Below, piece after piece: positions 51,930 through 61,560 of a stretch of 64,000 nt of DNA. Origin of the DNA: Sphingobacteriaceae bacterium DW12. Its GTDB lineage: Bacteria > Bacteroidota > Bacteroidia > Sphingobacteriales > Sphingobacteriaceae. The stretch spans positions 29,755 to 93,754 of the forward strand of contig JROE01000014.1 in the NCBI GenBank assembly GCA_000783305.1, in the 5' to 3' direction. Positions within the stretch are counted from its first letter, which is position 1. The number at the start of each line of letters is the position of its first letter. Under the pieces are notes generated by a model that made no database searches, was not told the DNA's origin, and saw nothing but the letters and a program-made list of their open reading frames with translations. Position numbers and translations under genes: made by a program.

Positions 51930-54905
51930 TTAAAATTCTACATTGACACCGACTACAAATGATCGACTGTGTGGATATGTGCCCCAATCTATCCCTTGGA
52001 CAGCACCGTTATTGCCATATTGATTGACCTCTGGATCCATCCCCGTATACTTGGTCCACGTCAACAAATTACTGGCCGAGATGTAGGGCTGCAATTTGAA
52101 TATTCCTATCCTTTGCAGCTGGTCGCCTTTGAAATTGTAGCTCAGAGATATATTCTTCACCCGCAGATAGCTACCATTTTCGATAAAATAAGTCGAATTC
52201 TTAATATTGAATCCAGCTTTGGGGACATCCGTAATCTGTCCAGGTATCTGCCATCTATCCAAAACTCTAGTTGTTTGATTTTTACCATCATACATCCCTT
52301 CTGTCTCTATCCGACTGGCATTGAAAATATCATTTCCGTAGGTTCCTTGGATAAATATGCCTAAGTCAAAGTTCTTCCAAGAAAAATTGTTGGTCATTCC
52401 ATAGGTAAATTTAGGGTTGGGATCTCCGATGTAAGTTCGATCGGATACCGACAATTTGCCGTCACCATTGAGGTCGCGATACATCAATTCACCTGTCTCC
52501 GGATTAACACCATCACTGATATAGCCAAAAAAACCGCCCAAAGATCGTCCAGGTTCATTTCGGACAACAGCTTCATTGACAAAATTACTCGTTACGGCTG
52601 TGGAATATAGTTGCTGCAAAGCCAGGTCTTCGAGCTTATTGCGATTGAATGATATATTAAAGTCTGTCTCCCAATTCAATGGACCTCTGACGTTCTTGGA
52701 GCCAACAGTAACTTCAAAACCCTTGTTGACCATAATACCTTCATTACGAACGAGGGTATTAATCGCATTGGGACCTTCAGGAAGGGATAAAAACATCAGC
52801 ATATCGGTCGTGCGCTTGTAGTAATAATCCAAACTAACGGACAATCTGTTGTCCAAGCCCATGAAATCAACTCCTAACCCCGATTGGCTCGTGGTCTCCC
52901 AAGTAAGATCACTGGTACGCAGATTAGCAACAGCTAGTCCAGGGACAGCTTTTGCAAATTCTTCTTGGTACCAAGGTTTGCGCACAAAATTATACAACAT
53001 GAGATAAGCGTAATCACCTATCCCCGATTGATTGCCGGTCTGCCCCCAGCCACCACGAATCTTAAGGTCATTTATCCAACTGATGTCTGATAGAAAAGGT
53101 TCAGATGAAAGACGCCAAGCTGCAGAAAATGAAGGGAAATATCCCCATCTTGAATCAGGATGCAATTTGGAAGATCCGTCAGATCTAAAATTAGCGGTCA
53201 ACAGATACTTGCCGTCATAATTGTACATCGCTCTGGCAAAATAAGACATAATGGTCCAGCCGGAAGCACCTGATCCGGTAGCATCCCATGAAATCCTATT
53301 GGCCGCATTTAAAGTCTGAACCAACTCGTCATTGTAGTAGCTTCCGTAAATATAGCTATTGGTGTAGTGAGAATCAGTCCATGATGTGCCCCCCATTCCT
53401 TCTATGTTGTGTAGCCCAATGGTCTTTTTATACGTAAGCACGTTGTCCCAGGTGAGGACGGTATTCATGTTGCGGAGATCAGATCCCTCGCCATGCTGAT
53501 TTCGACCATAATCTGTTGTGATAGGATCCAAAAATCTCGTGTTCCATGCATTTCTTCGATCTAAGGTAAATGATGATTTCAAATTCAAGGTCGGCAGAAA
53601 GCTGATCAATGCATTTCCAGAAGCAATCAGTCGATTTTCCTTATCCCTATTATCCTTGCTTCTCGCTATATTCTCCAATGGATTGGTAATGTTACTGATG
53701 CCATAAAAGTTGTTGTAATATTGCTTAGGATGCTCAGGATCCCATATGGGCGCGTAAGTAGGCGTGTTGACGACGGAGAGCACTACGCCTCCTCTGTTGG
53801 CACCTACACCCGTGGACACCCCATTGTTAGCATAGTCAGAATAGGTAATGTTAGCATTTACCTTTAGCCATGTACGGATCTGATTATCAATATTTGCCCT
53901 AAAATTATAACGTTTAAAGTAAGCCGCATCGAATACTCCTGTCTCATTGACATACCCCGCTGAAAGAAAGTATTTCAGCTTCTCTGTTCCATCGGAAACA
54001 GACAATTGATAGTTCTGCAATCGTCCTGTCTTATAGGTCTCTTTAAACCAATCGGTCTGATCGGCAAGCGTATTAGGAAGACTGAGCACCCCTATTTCAT
54101 TCTGCAACTCGCGATACTGCTCGGTATTGAGCACATCAAATGAGTTGCTGACCACATTATGGGTCAATTGGGCATTGAGACTAATTTTGGCTTGTCCGGT
54201 CGCACCCGCCTTTGTCGTGATTAAGATGACACCATTGGCTGCACGAGACCCATATATTGCAGCTGAAGAGGCGTCTTTTAGGATTTGCATATCGGTAATA
54301 TCATTGGCCGATAGAAATCGGATATTATCCACCGGGACCCCATCGACGACATACAGCGGGTCGTTGCTACCATTGAAGGATGTAGTACCGCGTACGCGTA
54401 TGGACATCTCCGCTCCTGGTGTACCGTTCGGCTGCACCACGGCAACACCTGCCGCCTTTCCTTGTATCGCTTGTGCCACATTGACAATAGGGCGTTGTTC
54501 AAGGTCTTTTGTGGATACTGATGATATAGCAGTCGTCACGTCCTTGCGCTTGACAGCCCCATATCCGATGACGACCACATCTTCGAGCATATTGGATGTC
54601 GCCGTTAGCGCAATGTCTAAAGTCCCAGACGATACGATAAGTTCTTGTTTATCATACCCAACATAAGAAACTGTTAATGAAGAGCCTTTGGGTACCGACA
54701 AATGATAAACCCCATCTTGGTCGGTGGTAGTACCGTTCCCGGTCCCCTTTTGAACAATAGATACCCCCGTTAACGGCGCATTGGATAGTGCATCTGTCAC
54801 CTTGCCGCTCACCTGATTTTGTGCATGCAGGGGCAATACAGCCAGCAGGCATAAAATAAAGGTAGACCAGAATAACAGTGTACTTTTTTTTGTAAAAAGT
54901 TTCAT
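51930..54905 (-). CDS. SusC/RagA-family TonB-dependent transporter (locus 3)
   Basis: 991 residues. Signal peptide ending at LHAQ, CarboxypepD_reg-like domain (NQVSGKVTDALSNAPLTGVSI), plug (VVIGYGAVKRKDVTTAISSV, RIRGSRGT-like region RVRGTTSFNGSNDPLYVVDG), barrel ending FVVGVNVEF. First gene of the four-gene operon susC-susD-GH30-SGBP. A TAGATTTG -7 box and repeated AAAAGTACTGAA sites lie upstream. Confidence 0.93.
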   Translation of the reverse strand: MKLFTKKSTLLFWSTFILCLLAVLPLHAQNQVSGKVTDALSNAPLTGVSIVQKGTGNGTTTDQDGVYHLSVPKGSSLTVSYVGYDKQELIVSSGTLDIALTATSNMLEDVVVIGYGAVKRKDVTTAISSVSTKDLEQRPIVNVAQAIQGKAAGVAVVQPNGTPGAEMSIRVRGTTSFNGSNDPLYVVDGVPVDNIRFLSANDITDMQILKDASSAAIYGSRAANGVILITTKAGATGQAKISLNAQLTHNVVSNSFDVLNTEQYRELQNEIGVLSLPNTLADQTDWFKETYKTGRLQNYQLSVSDGTEKLKYFLSAGYVNETGVFDAAYFKRYNFRANIDNQIRTWLKVNANITYSDYANNGVSTGVGANRGGVVLSVVNTPTYAPIWDPEHPKQYYNNFYGISNITNPLENIARSKDNRDKENRLIASGNALISFLPTLNLKSSFTLDRRNAWNTRFLDPITTDYGRNQHGEGSDLRNMNTVLTWDNVLTYKKTIGLHNIEGMGGTSWTDSHYTNSYIYGSYYNDELVQTLNAANRISWDATGSGASGWTIMSYFARAMYNYDGKYLLTANFRSDGSSKLHPDSRWGYFPSFSAAWRLSSEPFLSDISWINDLKIRGGWGQTGNQSGIGDYAYLMLYNFVRKPWYQEEFAKAVPGLAVANLRTSDLTWETTSQSGLGVDFMGLDNRLSVSLDYYYKRTTDMLMFLSLPEGPNAINTLVRNEGIMVNKGFEVTVGSKNVRGPLNWETDFNISFNRNKLEDLALQQLYSTAVTSNFVNEAVVRNEPGRSLGGFFGYISDGVNPETGELMYRDLNGDGKLSVSDRTYIGDPNPKFTYGMTNNFSWKNFDLGIFIQGTYGNDIFNASRIETEGMYDGKNQTTRVLDRWQIPGQITDVPKAGFNIKNSTYFIENGSYLRVKNISLSYNFKGDQLQRIGIFKLQPYISASNLLTWTKYTGMDPEVNQYGNNGAVQGIDWGTYPHSRSFVVGVNVEF

Positions 54906-54991
54906 GTGTTTGTTCGAATTGGTAATTAACTAAAATTGGTTATTTTATTTCCTTAGGTGTGTACTCCTCTGTAGCTGCCCAGGATTTAAAA

Positions 54992-54999
54992 CAAATCTA
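54992..54999 (-). promoter_or_regulatory. -7 box of the locus 3 susC promoter
   Basis: TAGATTTG on the minus strand fits TAnnTTTG, about 87 bp before the susC start. No TTG -33 box, which suggests dependence on an activator. Confidence 0.45.
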
Positions 55000-55035
55000 G
55001 GTGAAGCAATACGGCTTTAAAACAGCAGGGTCATG

Positions 55036-55112
55036 AAAAGTACTGAAAAACATATACAACACACTGACAAAGAAGGAATTGAATCCAAAAAGACCGACGA
55101 AAAAGTACTGAA
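55036..55112. repeat. Direct repeats upstream of susC, candidate SusR-like sites
   Basis: AAAAGTACTGAA occurs at 55036-55047 and again at 55101-55112, 65 bp apart, upstream of the susC -7 box and next to the SusR-like regulator gene. The 65-bp spacing is about six helical turns. Candidate activator sites; binding is inferred. Confidence 0.45.
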
Positions 55113-55133
55113 TTAGTAGTGATTGATGTATTA

Positions 55134-56759
55134 TTAGCGATCCATCACACCGATATGCCGCACCAAATCTTCGAAATCTGACCTGGAAACTGCCGCTTTG
55201 TTCCGTACTTTCGTCCGGTAATTATATACCGTACGAAGAGAGTACCTGAGAAAACTCGCAATCTTGACACTGTCGGTAATACCAAGTCGAATCAATGCAA
55301 ATATTCGAAGCTCGGTATTAAGCAGCTCCCCTTTCTTGGGTAATATATGTTCTTGGTCTTGTAACAGATGGTTGAAGTCGTGGACAAATGTAGGATAAAG
55401 ATTTAGAAAGATACTATCAAAATTATTATAGAGTTCTTGAATTTCAGCCTCTACCATCTTAGTCGATTTAAGATATTCGATAAGAGGCTTAATCTGATTG
55501 TTGGTTGCCTGCTTCAGTAGGACTTTTCGTAAGCTCTCCATCTTATCGATATAAGAAGAGCACATATCAAAGAATTGGGCAATATATTCTTCCTTGATAT
55601 GATTGGATTCTGAAAGACGATTATTGACTAAGCTGAGGTCTTCATTGAGCGTCTGCAATCGACCATTCGTGAGGGACAACTCTTGCTGTATCTTATTGAG
55701 ATATTTCATCTGCCTATAGATGACAATAATTCCGGCGATCAAGACAATGGATAGGATACTGATTAAGATCAAATTAATGGACAACTTCCGATTCTGATCA
55801 TTTATCTTCTGCTGATAGGCGGCGTTTATAATTGGATAAAAGGATGTACCTTCAATAACTCGATAGCGTACATTGCAATACATTGCATCGTCAATGGCTT
55901 TTTCTATAAATAGGAATGCTTTATCAAAATTGCCTGCCTCATAATAGGTCAATGCCAATTCCTGAAGAGAAGCATTGTCCTTATTCGCCGAAATCACATC
56001 GGCATATGCGGAGACAGAGTAGTAATATTGTTGCCTAGCGACATCTTTCTCCTGTTTATAGATAATACCTAAAAAGTAAGCGACCAACGCGTGCTTCTCG
56101 AGGTTATTTTCAAAGCGTGCCAGCAGAGGAAGAAAGAGTGTCTTCGCCTGTTCCCTATCGCCTTTAAATAGCACTTTGGTTGCATAGGTCAATTTATAAA
56201 GATCAGACTGTTGAGGAATGGACATCAACAAAGAATCCCGATATATCTCGCTTTTTTGGTAGTAAACGGTAATATTGTTGCTCTGGCCATAATGGCTATA
56301 GAAGGAGCTATAAGTCTCGTAATACTTGTACTTTAGAGCTGGACCCACGCTATTAGCATGTAGGGTATTCAATATATTCTGTGCTTCAATATATCGCCCC
56401 ACGGTGGAGTACAGCCACGCCAAATCCAACTTTACTTTCACGGTCAAGCTGTCATGCATATTGGCTGATAGCTTTTGGCAGATATTGAGATAGCTTATAG
56501 CAGAGTCCGACTGGAATTTTTTGTAGTTTTCAAAAATTTGATAATTCTTATCGAAGTAGGCACGATGGTCATACTGCAATTGCTTGGCCTCCTGCTTCAA
56601 TCTAGAGAGGGCATCTTGACGTTTTTGAACGTAGTAAGCCTGATCTTCCATCGCTTTATCCAATTCATGATATATCAACGTGCTATCCTGTGCAGCATGG
56701 GCAATGGTGAGTGTTATGGAAAAACAAAAGATCAGCAGGCTACGAAAAAAACTATCCAT
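55134..56759 (-). CDS. SusR-like membrane-bound regulator (DUF6377)
   Basis: 541 residues from the ATG at 56759; the longer frame to 56810 would hide the signal peptide (MDSFFRSLLIFCFSITLTIAHAAQ). TPR-like helical repeats in the periplasm (about 25-310), one membrane segment (LILISILSIVLIAGIIVIYR), a coiled coil (KIQQELSLTNGRLQTLNEDL), then the DUF6377 region (HIKEEYIAQFFDMCSSYIDKM) and a C-terminal LuxR-like helix-turn-helix (RLGITDSVKIASFLRYSLRTVYNY). This is the architecture of Bacteroides SusR, which activates its locus on binding an oligosaccharide. It stands just upstream of susC and should control it. Confidence 0.85.
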   Translation of the reverse strand: MDSFFRSLLIFCFSITLTIAHAAQDSTLIYHELDKAMEDQAYYVQKRQDALSRLKQEAKQLQYDHRAYFDKNYQIFENYKKFQSDSAISYLNICQKLSANMHDSLTVKVKLDLAWLYSTVGRYIEAQNILNTLHANSVGPALKYKYYETYSSFYSHYGQSNNITVYYQKSEIYRDSLLMSIPQQSDLYKLTYATKVLFKGDREQAKTLFLPLLARFENNLEKHALVAYFLGIIYKQEKDVARQQYYYSVSAYADVISANKDNASLQELALTYYEAGNFDKAFLFIEKAIDDAMYCNVRYRVIEGTSFYPIINAAYQQKINDQNRKLSINLILISILSIVLIAGIIVIYRQMKYLNKIQQELSLTNGRLQTLNEDLSLVNNRLSESNHIKEEYIAQFFDMCSSYIDKMESLRKVLLKQATNNQIKPLIEYLKSTKMVEAEIQELYNNFDSIFLNLYPTFVHDFNHLLQDQEHILPKKGELLNTELRIFALIRLGITDSVKIASFLRYSLRTVYNYRTKVRNKAAVSRSDFEDLVRHIGVMDR

Positions 56760-56942
56760 CCCAAACGATACTATATTAAAGATTTGCAAATTAACATGCA
56801 CAAGATACAAAATATCACCCTCTCCTCATCACATTGGCATGGTAACGGATACAATTGCCACTACTTACTACTATAAGACTGCAACATGCAGTGGCAATCT
56901 TACTATACAAATAGGGGCTACCCCCGGTAAGGATATCGTTAC

Positions 56943-57857
56943 TTAGGCTACAGCAATATCAGGTCGAGAGACGCCTGAAGCAGACATAGGTATAGAGATA
57001 AGAAACGTACTTCCCTGCTCAGGTTGGCTCTCGACATGCATGGACCAAGACATGCGCATGGCAAAATCTTGACATAAAGCCAATCCAATTCCCGCGCCTT
57101 TTTCCTGGAATGTACCCAGTTGGCTGGTGCTGGGTATCCTTTGTTGTAGAAAAGTAAGGGTCTCCCCATTCATCCCAATTCCTTCATCTTTTACATACAA
57201 AATGTATTGATCGGTAGTTGGAATACGTGAACCTATTGTAATATGCCCTCCCCTATAGCTAAATTTGACAGCATTGCTTAACAAATTACGGACAATAAAG
57301 CTGCAAAACTCTCTGTTAGCGGTAATCTCCAAATCCTTTGGCAACGTATTGTGCACCGTTAAATCCTTCTTATCAACTTGTGCTTGAAAGAGTCTCAAAG
57401 TCTCTTCTATGACATTGTGAAGCAAAAATGTACTTTTCTTGATTTCGTCTTTTGCCAATTGTCCGGCAGTCCAGACTAACATGTCATTGAGCATTTTTCC
57501 CGATTCTTCGAGTTCAGCCCCTATTCTAGCCAATGCAATCCGAAGCTCACCTTCAGGAATTTCGACTACTTTAGAAAATGCAAGTAAACTATGAAAAGAG
57601 CTCAAAGGCACGCGCAAATCATGTGATACCGCCGAAAAAACCTTAGATTTAAAATCTTCAGCTTTTAGCAATGCATCATTCTGATTTTCGATTTGAGAAA
57701 CTTGTATCTTTATTCGTTCGGTTGCAGAGAGCAACTGGGTCCGTTCATTTTTGAGCAGCCTGTTACTTTTATAAAAGAGGTAAAATAATATGCCTACAAT
57801 CACCTTACTGATGATAATTCCGGCAATCAAGAGTTTAATAAGTGTAGCGTCTTCCAT
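56943..57857 (-). CDS. Sensor histidine kinase without partner regulator
   Basis: 304 residues from the ATG at 57857. One N-terminal membrane segment (LLIAGIIISKVIVGILFYLFY), a short coiled coil, the HisKA H-box FSAVSHDLRVPLSSFHS, and a HATPase domain with N-box RNLLSNAVKFSY, G1 DEGIGMNG and G2 EKGAGIGLALCQ. It has almost no periplasmic sensor region. No response regulator gene is found within the window, so its target is unknown. Next to the SusR-like gene, but not clearly related. Confidence 0.85.
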   Translation of the reverse strand: MEDATLIKLLIAGIIISKVIVGILFYLFYKSNRLLKNERTQLLSATERIKIQVSQIENQNDALLKAEDFKSKVFSAVSHDLRVPLSSFHSLLAFSKVVEIPEGELRIALARIGAELEESGKMLNDMLVWTAGQLAKDEIKKSTFLLHNVIEETLRLFQAQVDKKDLTVHNTLPKDLEITANREFCSFIVRNLLSNAVKFSYRGGHITIGSRIPTTDQYILYVKDEGIGMNGETLTFLQQRIPSTSQLGTFQEKGAGIGLALCQDFAMRMSWSMHVESQPEQGSTFLISIPMSASGVSRPDIAVA

Positions 57858-57977
57858 ATACAAATTGGTTACTCAGAGGTAGCAAGTGTACGACCTGCAA
57901 TCAAGGGGTCTCGACATAGGGTTGCACATGTTATTCATTCTAATATAGTCAATATAAGTAAGTGTATTGGGTTTAAT

Positions 57978-58574
57978 TTACTCAAACAAGGTTGGCAGTT
58001 TAATAAACAAACGTAGCCGGGAACCTATTGATGCATGCCTACGTAATATATGGGGATGTTGCACAAACTCGATGGGTTTCAACTTTTTCTTTTTATTCCA
58101 ATTTGCCATAATAATTTCCATAATACGAGGAAAGGCCAATAATACAGAAATCAAAAAACCATAACAAAACAAAGACTTCAATTTCACCTGAAACAAGTCG
58201 GGGTCCTCCATTTTATGAAAGGGCAATACATAGAGCGTGGTCAATAGAAACAGGGCCAACAATGTCATAGCGATAGCATCAGCTATAGGAGGCTGTTTGT
58301 GCGGCCGGTGTTTGGCAACGAATAGGTGGTGCCACATTCTAGCACGGATTACACACTCCCCTGAGATGAATATGACAGCACCAATCAAGCCGAACGTCAA
58401 GAGATGCATAGGCCAACTAAGTGATTTACCACACATCTTGACAACCACTTCTATGTACATAAATACCACCATCATCGCATAGACATTCATGCGCAAGCTG
58501 CCCCTAGGATAATACCCTCTTATAGGAGGAAAATAAAAGAACCAGCCTTTGATTTTAGAAAAACTTTCCACCAT
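57978..58574 (-). CDS. Hypothetical four-helix membrane protein
   Basis: 198 residues with about four hydrophobic segments (VYAMMVVFMYIEVVV, LLTFGLIGAVIFISG, AIAMTLLALFLLTTLYV, SLFCYGFLISVLLAF) and a basic C-terminus. A His-rich loop (HHLFVAKHRPHKQPP) lies between segments 2 and 3. No family recognised. Confidence 0.6.
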   Translation of the reverse strand: MVESFSKIKGWFFYFPPIRGYYPRGSLRMNVYAMMVVFMYIEVVVKMCGKSLSWPMHLLTFGLIGAVIFISGECVIRARMWHHLFVAKHRPHKQPPIADAIAMTLLALFLLTTLYVLPFHKMEDPDLFQVKLKSLFCYGFLISVLLAFPRIMEIIMANWNKKKKLKPIEFVQHPHILRRHASIGSRLRLFIKLPTLFE

Positions 58575-58738
58575 GCGGACATCGAATTATTAAAAAATTG
58601 GATATAACCCGCAATGTAACAAATTAATTCATAGGAAACAACAGAATATACCTTAACTGGTTACAAATAAAAAAATATCTCTCCAGAGATTTAAACCATA
58701 GTCTTACTAACGGCTTCCGTTGATGTCCGATTCACCCA

Positions 58739-58746
58739 TACTTTTG
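58739..58746 (+). promoter_or_regulatory. -7 box upstream of beta-barrel gene
   Basis: TACTTTTG fits TAnnTTTG. A TTG lies 16 bp upstream, shorter than the usual 19. Confidence 0.35.
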
Positions 58747-58802
58747 AACGGTTCACGACAAAATTGATGGTACCATTCACTCATCTTGGCCATCTTTGCA
58801 AG

Positions 58803-59384
58803 ATGACTACACGACAACTTTCCCTCGTATTGCTACTTCTGCTTGGTAGTATTCAGGTCTACGCACAACGCCAAGGTTTTCACATCGGCTTAAAAGGTGG
58901 GGCTAATATCAGCAGCGCCGACGGTGACCACTATCGCTCGCTACACAAAGTGGGGCTTCAGGGTGGTGTATTTCTATTTTATAACTTCAAACCTAATTTG
59001 GGTATTCAGGTAGAACCCATGTATAGTTCAGCTCGGATCAATGTACACCGTAATTATGACCGTGAAGACCCTATGATTGGCAACGGCACAAAAAAACTCA
59101 CCTATTTCAGTGTGCCTATCTTATTTAAGGTAGACCTGGGGAATTTCATGTCCCTCTTGGCAGGTCCTGAATTCAACACATTGAAAAATGATGACCGCTA
59201 TACGCTAAATGATGGTAGGCAGGCATTCAAATCTAGCACACAACTATCATACAGTCTAGGCATTGATATGGGAATGCTCTATTTCAAATATAGAGGAGGT
59301 CTCAAAGGGTTTTCAAATCTACCCAATGACGGACATGCAAGAATAGGGCAATACCAACTCGGCATCCGCTGGAAGATTATTTAG
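58803..59384 (+). CDS. PorT-like outer-membrane beta-barrel protein
   Basis: 193 residues from the ATG at 58803, which starts a clean signal peptide (TTRQLSLVLLLLLGSIQVYAQ). The mature part alternates hydrophobic strands with turns (GFHIGLKGGANISSADGDH, GVFLFYNFKPNLGIQVEPMY, YFSVPILFKVDLGN, LLAGPEFNTL) and ends in a strand with aromatic residues, as in the OMP_b-brl_2/PorT family. Function beyond an eight-strand barrel is unknown. Confidence 0.8.
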   Translation: MTTRQLSLVLLLLLGSIQVYAQRQGFHIGLKGGANISSADGDHYRSLHKVGLQGGVFLFYNFKPNLGIQVEPMYSSARINVHRNYDREDPMIGNGTKKLTYFSVPILFKVDLGNFMSLLAGPEFNTLKNDDRYTLNDGRQAFKSSTQLSYSLGIDMGMLYFKYRGGLKGFSNLPNDGHARIGQYQLGIRWKII

Positions 59385-59466
59385 CCGAATCGTATTTAAG
59401 AGTCAAACAATTATTTATTAACCTGTGTTTGTAAAACAACACATACAATTGATAAATAGGATTACT

Positions 59467-60159
59467 ATGGAAAAGAACGGTTTGACTATCATCCTGGTGC
59501 ATGGAGCATGGGGAGATGGCTCACATTGGCGACATGTGATTACACCCTTAGTGGAAGCAGGATATGCGGTAAGGAGCGCGCAAAACCCCTTGACTTCACT
59601 TCAAGACGACATCGACAAAACCACCGATTTAATTGCAGCTCAAGAGGCGAAGGTACTCTTAGTAGGGCACTCCTACGGGGGAGCCGTAATCTCCGGTGCA
59701 GGCAATCACGATAAAGTAGTAGGTCTGGTCTATATTGCTGCCTTTGCACCCGACCAAGGAGACAGCTTGGGAGGTATCTTTTCTCGTCGGGACCAACCGC
59801 CTGGAGGTAAGAGCATATATCCAGACAGTAAGGGCTTTCTTTGGATTAAATATGACGAATACCATGCTCATTTCTGCGCCGACCTAAATGAAGATGAAGG
59901 CCGGATCCTTTCGCTCTGCCAAAAACCTATCCACGCGAACTGCTTTCAAGATGCCGCCGGCCGACCGGCCTGGAAATCCAAACCTAGTTGGTACCAAGTA
60001 TCCGACCGAGATCACATGATACCACCACAGACACAGGTCGAAATGGCGGAGCATATACAAGCGAGAGAAATCCTACACCTAGATGCCAGTCATGCATCCT
60101 TGGCCTCGAAAGCCACCGAGGTAACGGATTTAATCATCAGGGCTGCCGGTGCAGTATAA
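59467..60159 (+). CDS. Alpha/beta hydrolase
   Basis: 230 residues from the ATG at 59467 (an earlier GTG/TTG start is less likely). Oxyanion region IILVHGAWGDGSHW, nucleophile elbow GHSYGG with Ser69, and C-terminal DASHASLASKA with the catalytic His. Similar to EstC/pyrethroid-hydrolase-like and salicylate-esterase-like proteins of about 230 residues. No signal peptide. Substrate unknown; the AhpD-like gene follows by 70 bp on the same strand. Confidence 0.82.
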   Translation: MEKNGLTIILVHGAWGDGSHWRHVITPLVEAGYAVRSAQNPLTSLQDDIDKTTDLIAAQEAKVLLVGHSYGGAVISGAGNHDKVVGLVYIAAFAPDQGDSLGGIFSRRDQPPGGKSIYPDSKGFLWIKYDEYHAHFCADLNEDEGRILSLCQKPIHANCFQDAAGRPAWKSKPSWYQVSDRDHMIPPQTQVEMAEHIQAREILHLDASHASLASKATEVTDLIIRAAGAV

Positions 60160-60229
60160 CGAACAAAAAGTCAACTTGCACAAATTGGTATTAGTCCCTA
60201 TATTGGGGATATAATTTTAAATTATTTGT

Positions 60230-60664
60230 ATGCGTATAGAGTATAGTAAAGTATCACCAGAGGGTTACCGTACCTTGTTATCCATGTATGGATACCTTAA
60301 GACCTCCACCCTACCTTCGGCATTGCTGCACATGATATATCTTAGGGTATCGCAGATCAATGGCTGCCCCTATTGTATAGATTTACATTGGAAGGATGCC
60401 ATCAAAGAAAACGAAGATCCACGGAAGCTAAATGCTATTTCCAACTGGAAGTTTATGCCTTTTTTTAGTGAATCTGAAAGAGCAGCCCTGGCCTGGGCCG
60501 AAGAAATGACCATACTCCCAGGGCAAGAGGTGGGAAATGCAGTATATGAAAATGCAATGAAGCACTTCGATGACAAGGAACTTGTTGATCTCAGTTTGGC
60601 AATATCGCATATGAACATGCTCAATCGAATGGCTATCGCCTTCCACATGGTGCCTACGAAATGA
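60230..60664 (+). CDS. AhpD-like/carboxymuconolactone decarboxylase-family protein
   Basis: 144 residues. The AhpD-type motif NGCPYCIDLHW with Cys46, Cys49 and His53 points to peroxide- or disulfide-related redox activity rather than decarboxylation. Usual length for the single-domain family. It follows the alpha/beta hydrolase gene; the two may be cotranscribed. Confidence 0.85.
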   Translation: MRIEYSKVSPEGYRTLLSMYGYLKTSTLPSALLHMIYLRVSQINGCPYCIDLHWKDAIKENEDPRKLNAISNWKFMPFFSESERAALAWAEEMTILPGQEVGNAVYENAMKHFDDKELVDLSLAISHMNMLNRMAIAFHMVPTK

Positions 60665-60698
60665 GCCTCGCAAATTTACAGTATATTTCCGAATGTTG

Positions 60699-60729
60699 CA
60701 GCGGCTGACAAAAGTGTAGTCAACCGCTG
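60699..60729. terminator. Hairpin between convergent genes
   Basis: CAGCGGCTGAC and GTCAACCGCTG form an 11-bp stem with one mismatch and a 9-nt loop. It lies between the AhpD-like and lipoprotein genes. No U-tract on either side. Confidence 0.45.
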
Positions 60730-60740
60730 TATTACGTGAT

Positions 60741-61316
60741 TTAACCGTCAAACTCGCCACAATCTTTTACCTCAAACTTTTCCAAGGTGACCACCGGTAT
60801 GTAATGTTTTGACAATCTGAGTCCCTCTTTTAATTGGAGGTCTCCTTGCACAATGAACTCACGCACCGGGCCCTCTTCGGTATTCCTGAAAATAAATACA
60901 ACTCCAACAGTTTTCACCTTCACTTCAGCCCCGCTATCGTTCAAATCAATGATATCAAATCGCTCTTGCAAAGTACTATCACATACATTGGTCGCAATCA
61001 CCTGCTTTGCAGTGACTTCTATCTTCGCCAGATCGCAAGCGTAACAATTTCCTGTAAATTCAATTCCATACTTCTTGAACACATCCTTTTCATGGTCTTC
61101 CAATATGGTCACCGGTAATAGATCTAATACTTTCTGAGATTTACTTCTTGATGTATTGGATAGTGTACTAACCTTTGGACTTGTAGTAATAGTAGCGGCA
61201 CTATCTGCACGAGTCTCATCGGCCGAACCTTGTTGGGTGGCAGTAAAGGAACAACCGGTTAAAAGTGTCAGTAATACTATGTTGAGTATTATTTTTGAAT
61301 TTCTCCTGCTTTTCAT
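60741..61316 (-). CDS. Hypothetical lipoprotein
   Basis: 191 residues. Lipobox LTGC with Cys22, a Ser/Thr-rich linker (about 25-60), then a compact domain with GNCYACDLAKIEV and NVCDSTLQERF near residue 90-115 and a final VKDCGEF, so four Cys may form two disulfides. No family recognised. Alone on its strand. Confidence 0.6.
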   Translation of the reverse strand: MKSRRNSKIILNIVLLTLLTGCSFTATQQGSADETRADSAATITTSPKVSTLSNTSRSKSQKVLDLLPVTILEDHEKDVFKKYGIEFTGNCYACDLAKIEVTAKQVIATNVCDSTLQERFDIIDLNDSGAEVKVKTVGVVFIFRNTEEGPVREFIVQGDLQLKEGLRLSKHYIPVVTLEKFEVKDCGEFDG

Positions 61317-61501
61317 ATTTATTTTTTCCTTAGTTCATTTTCCATAATCTTGTCCTGCTCCTTAAATTTTAGCGCCAAAAGTAATCAAATGATGTCGATG
61401 CGACCATCCCCAAAAATAGGGAATTTTATGACGGCTACAGTATACGGTAGATATACTCTTCGTATTTCCAAAGTATTTCATCTGAATTCCAAAAAATATG
61501 T

Positions 61502-61537
61502 AAAAAAATGGGGTGCATCCTTTTACGGATACACCCC
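61502..61537 (-). terminator. Terminator of the PorP/SprF-adhesin operon
   Basis: On the minus strand GGGGTGTATCC pairs with GGATGCACCCC (one G-U pair) around a 6-nt loop and is followed by AUUUUUUUA. It is 24 bp past the PorP/SprF stop. Confidence 0.85.
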
Positions 61538-61560
61538 TATAATCCTTTATCAGTCTGCTA

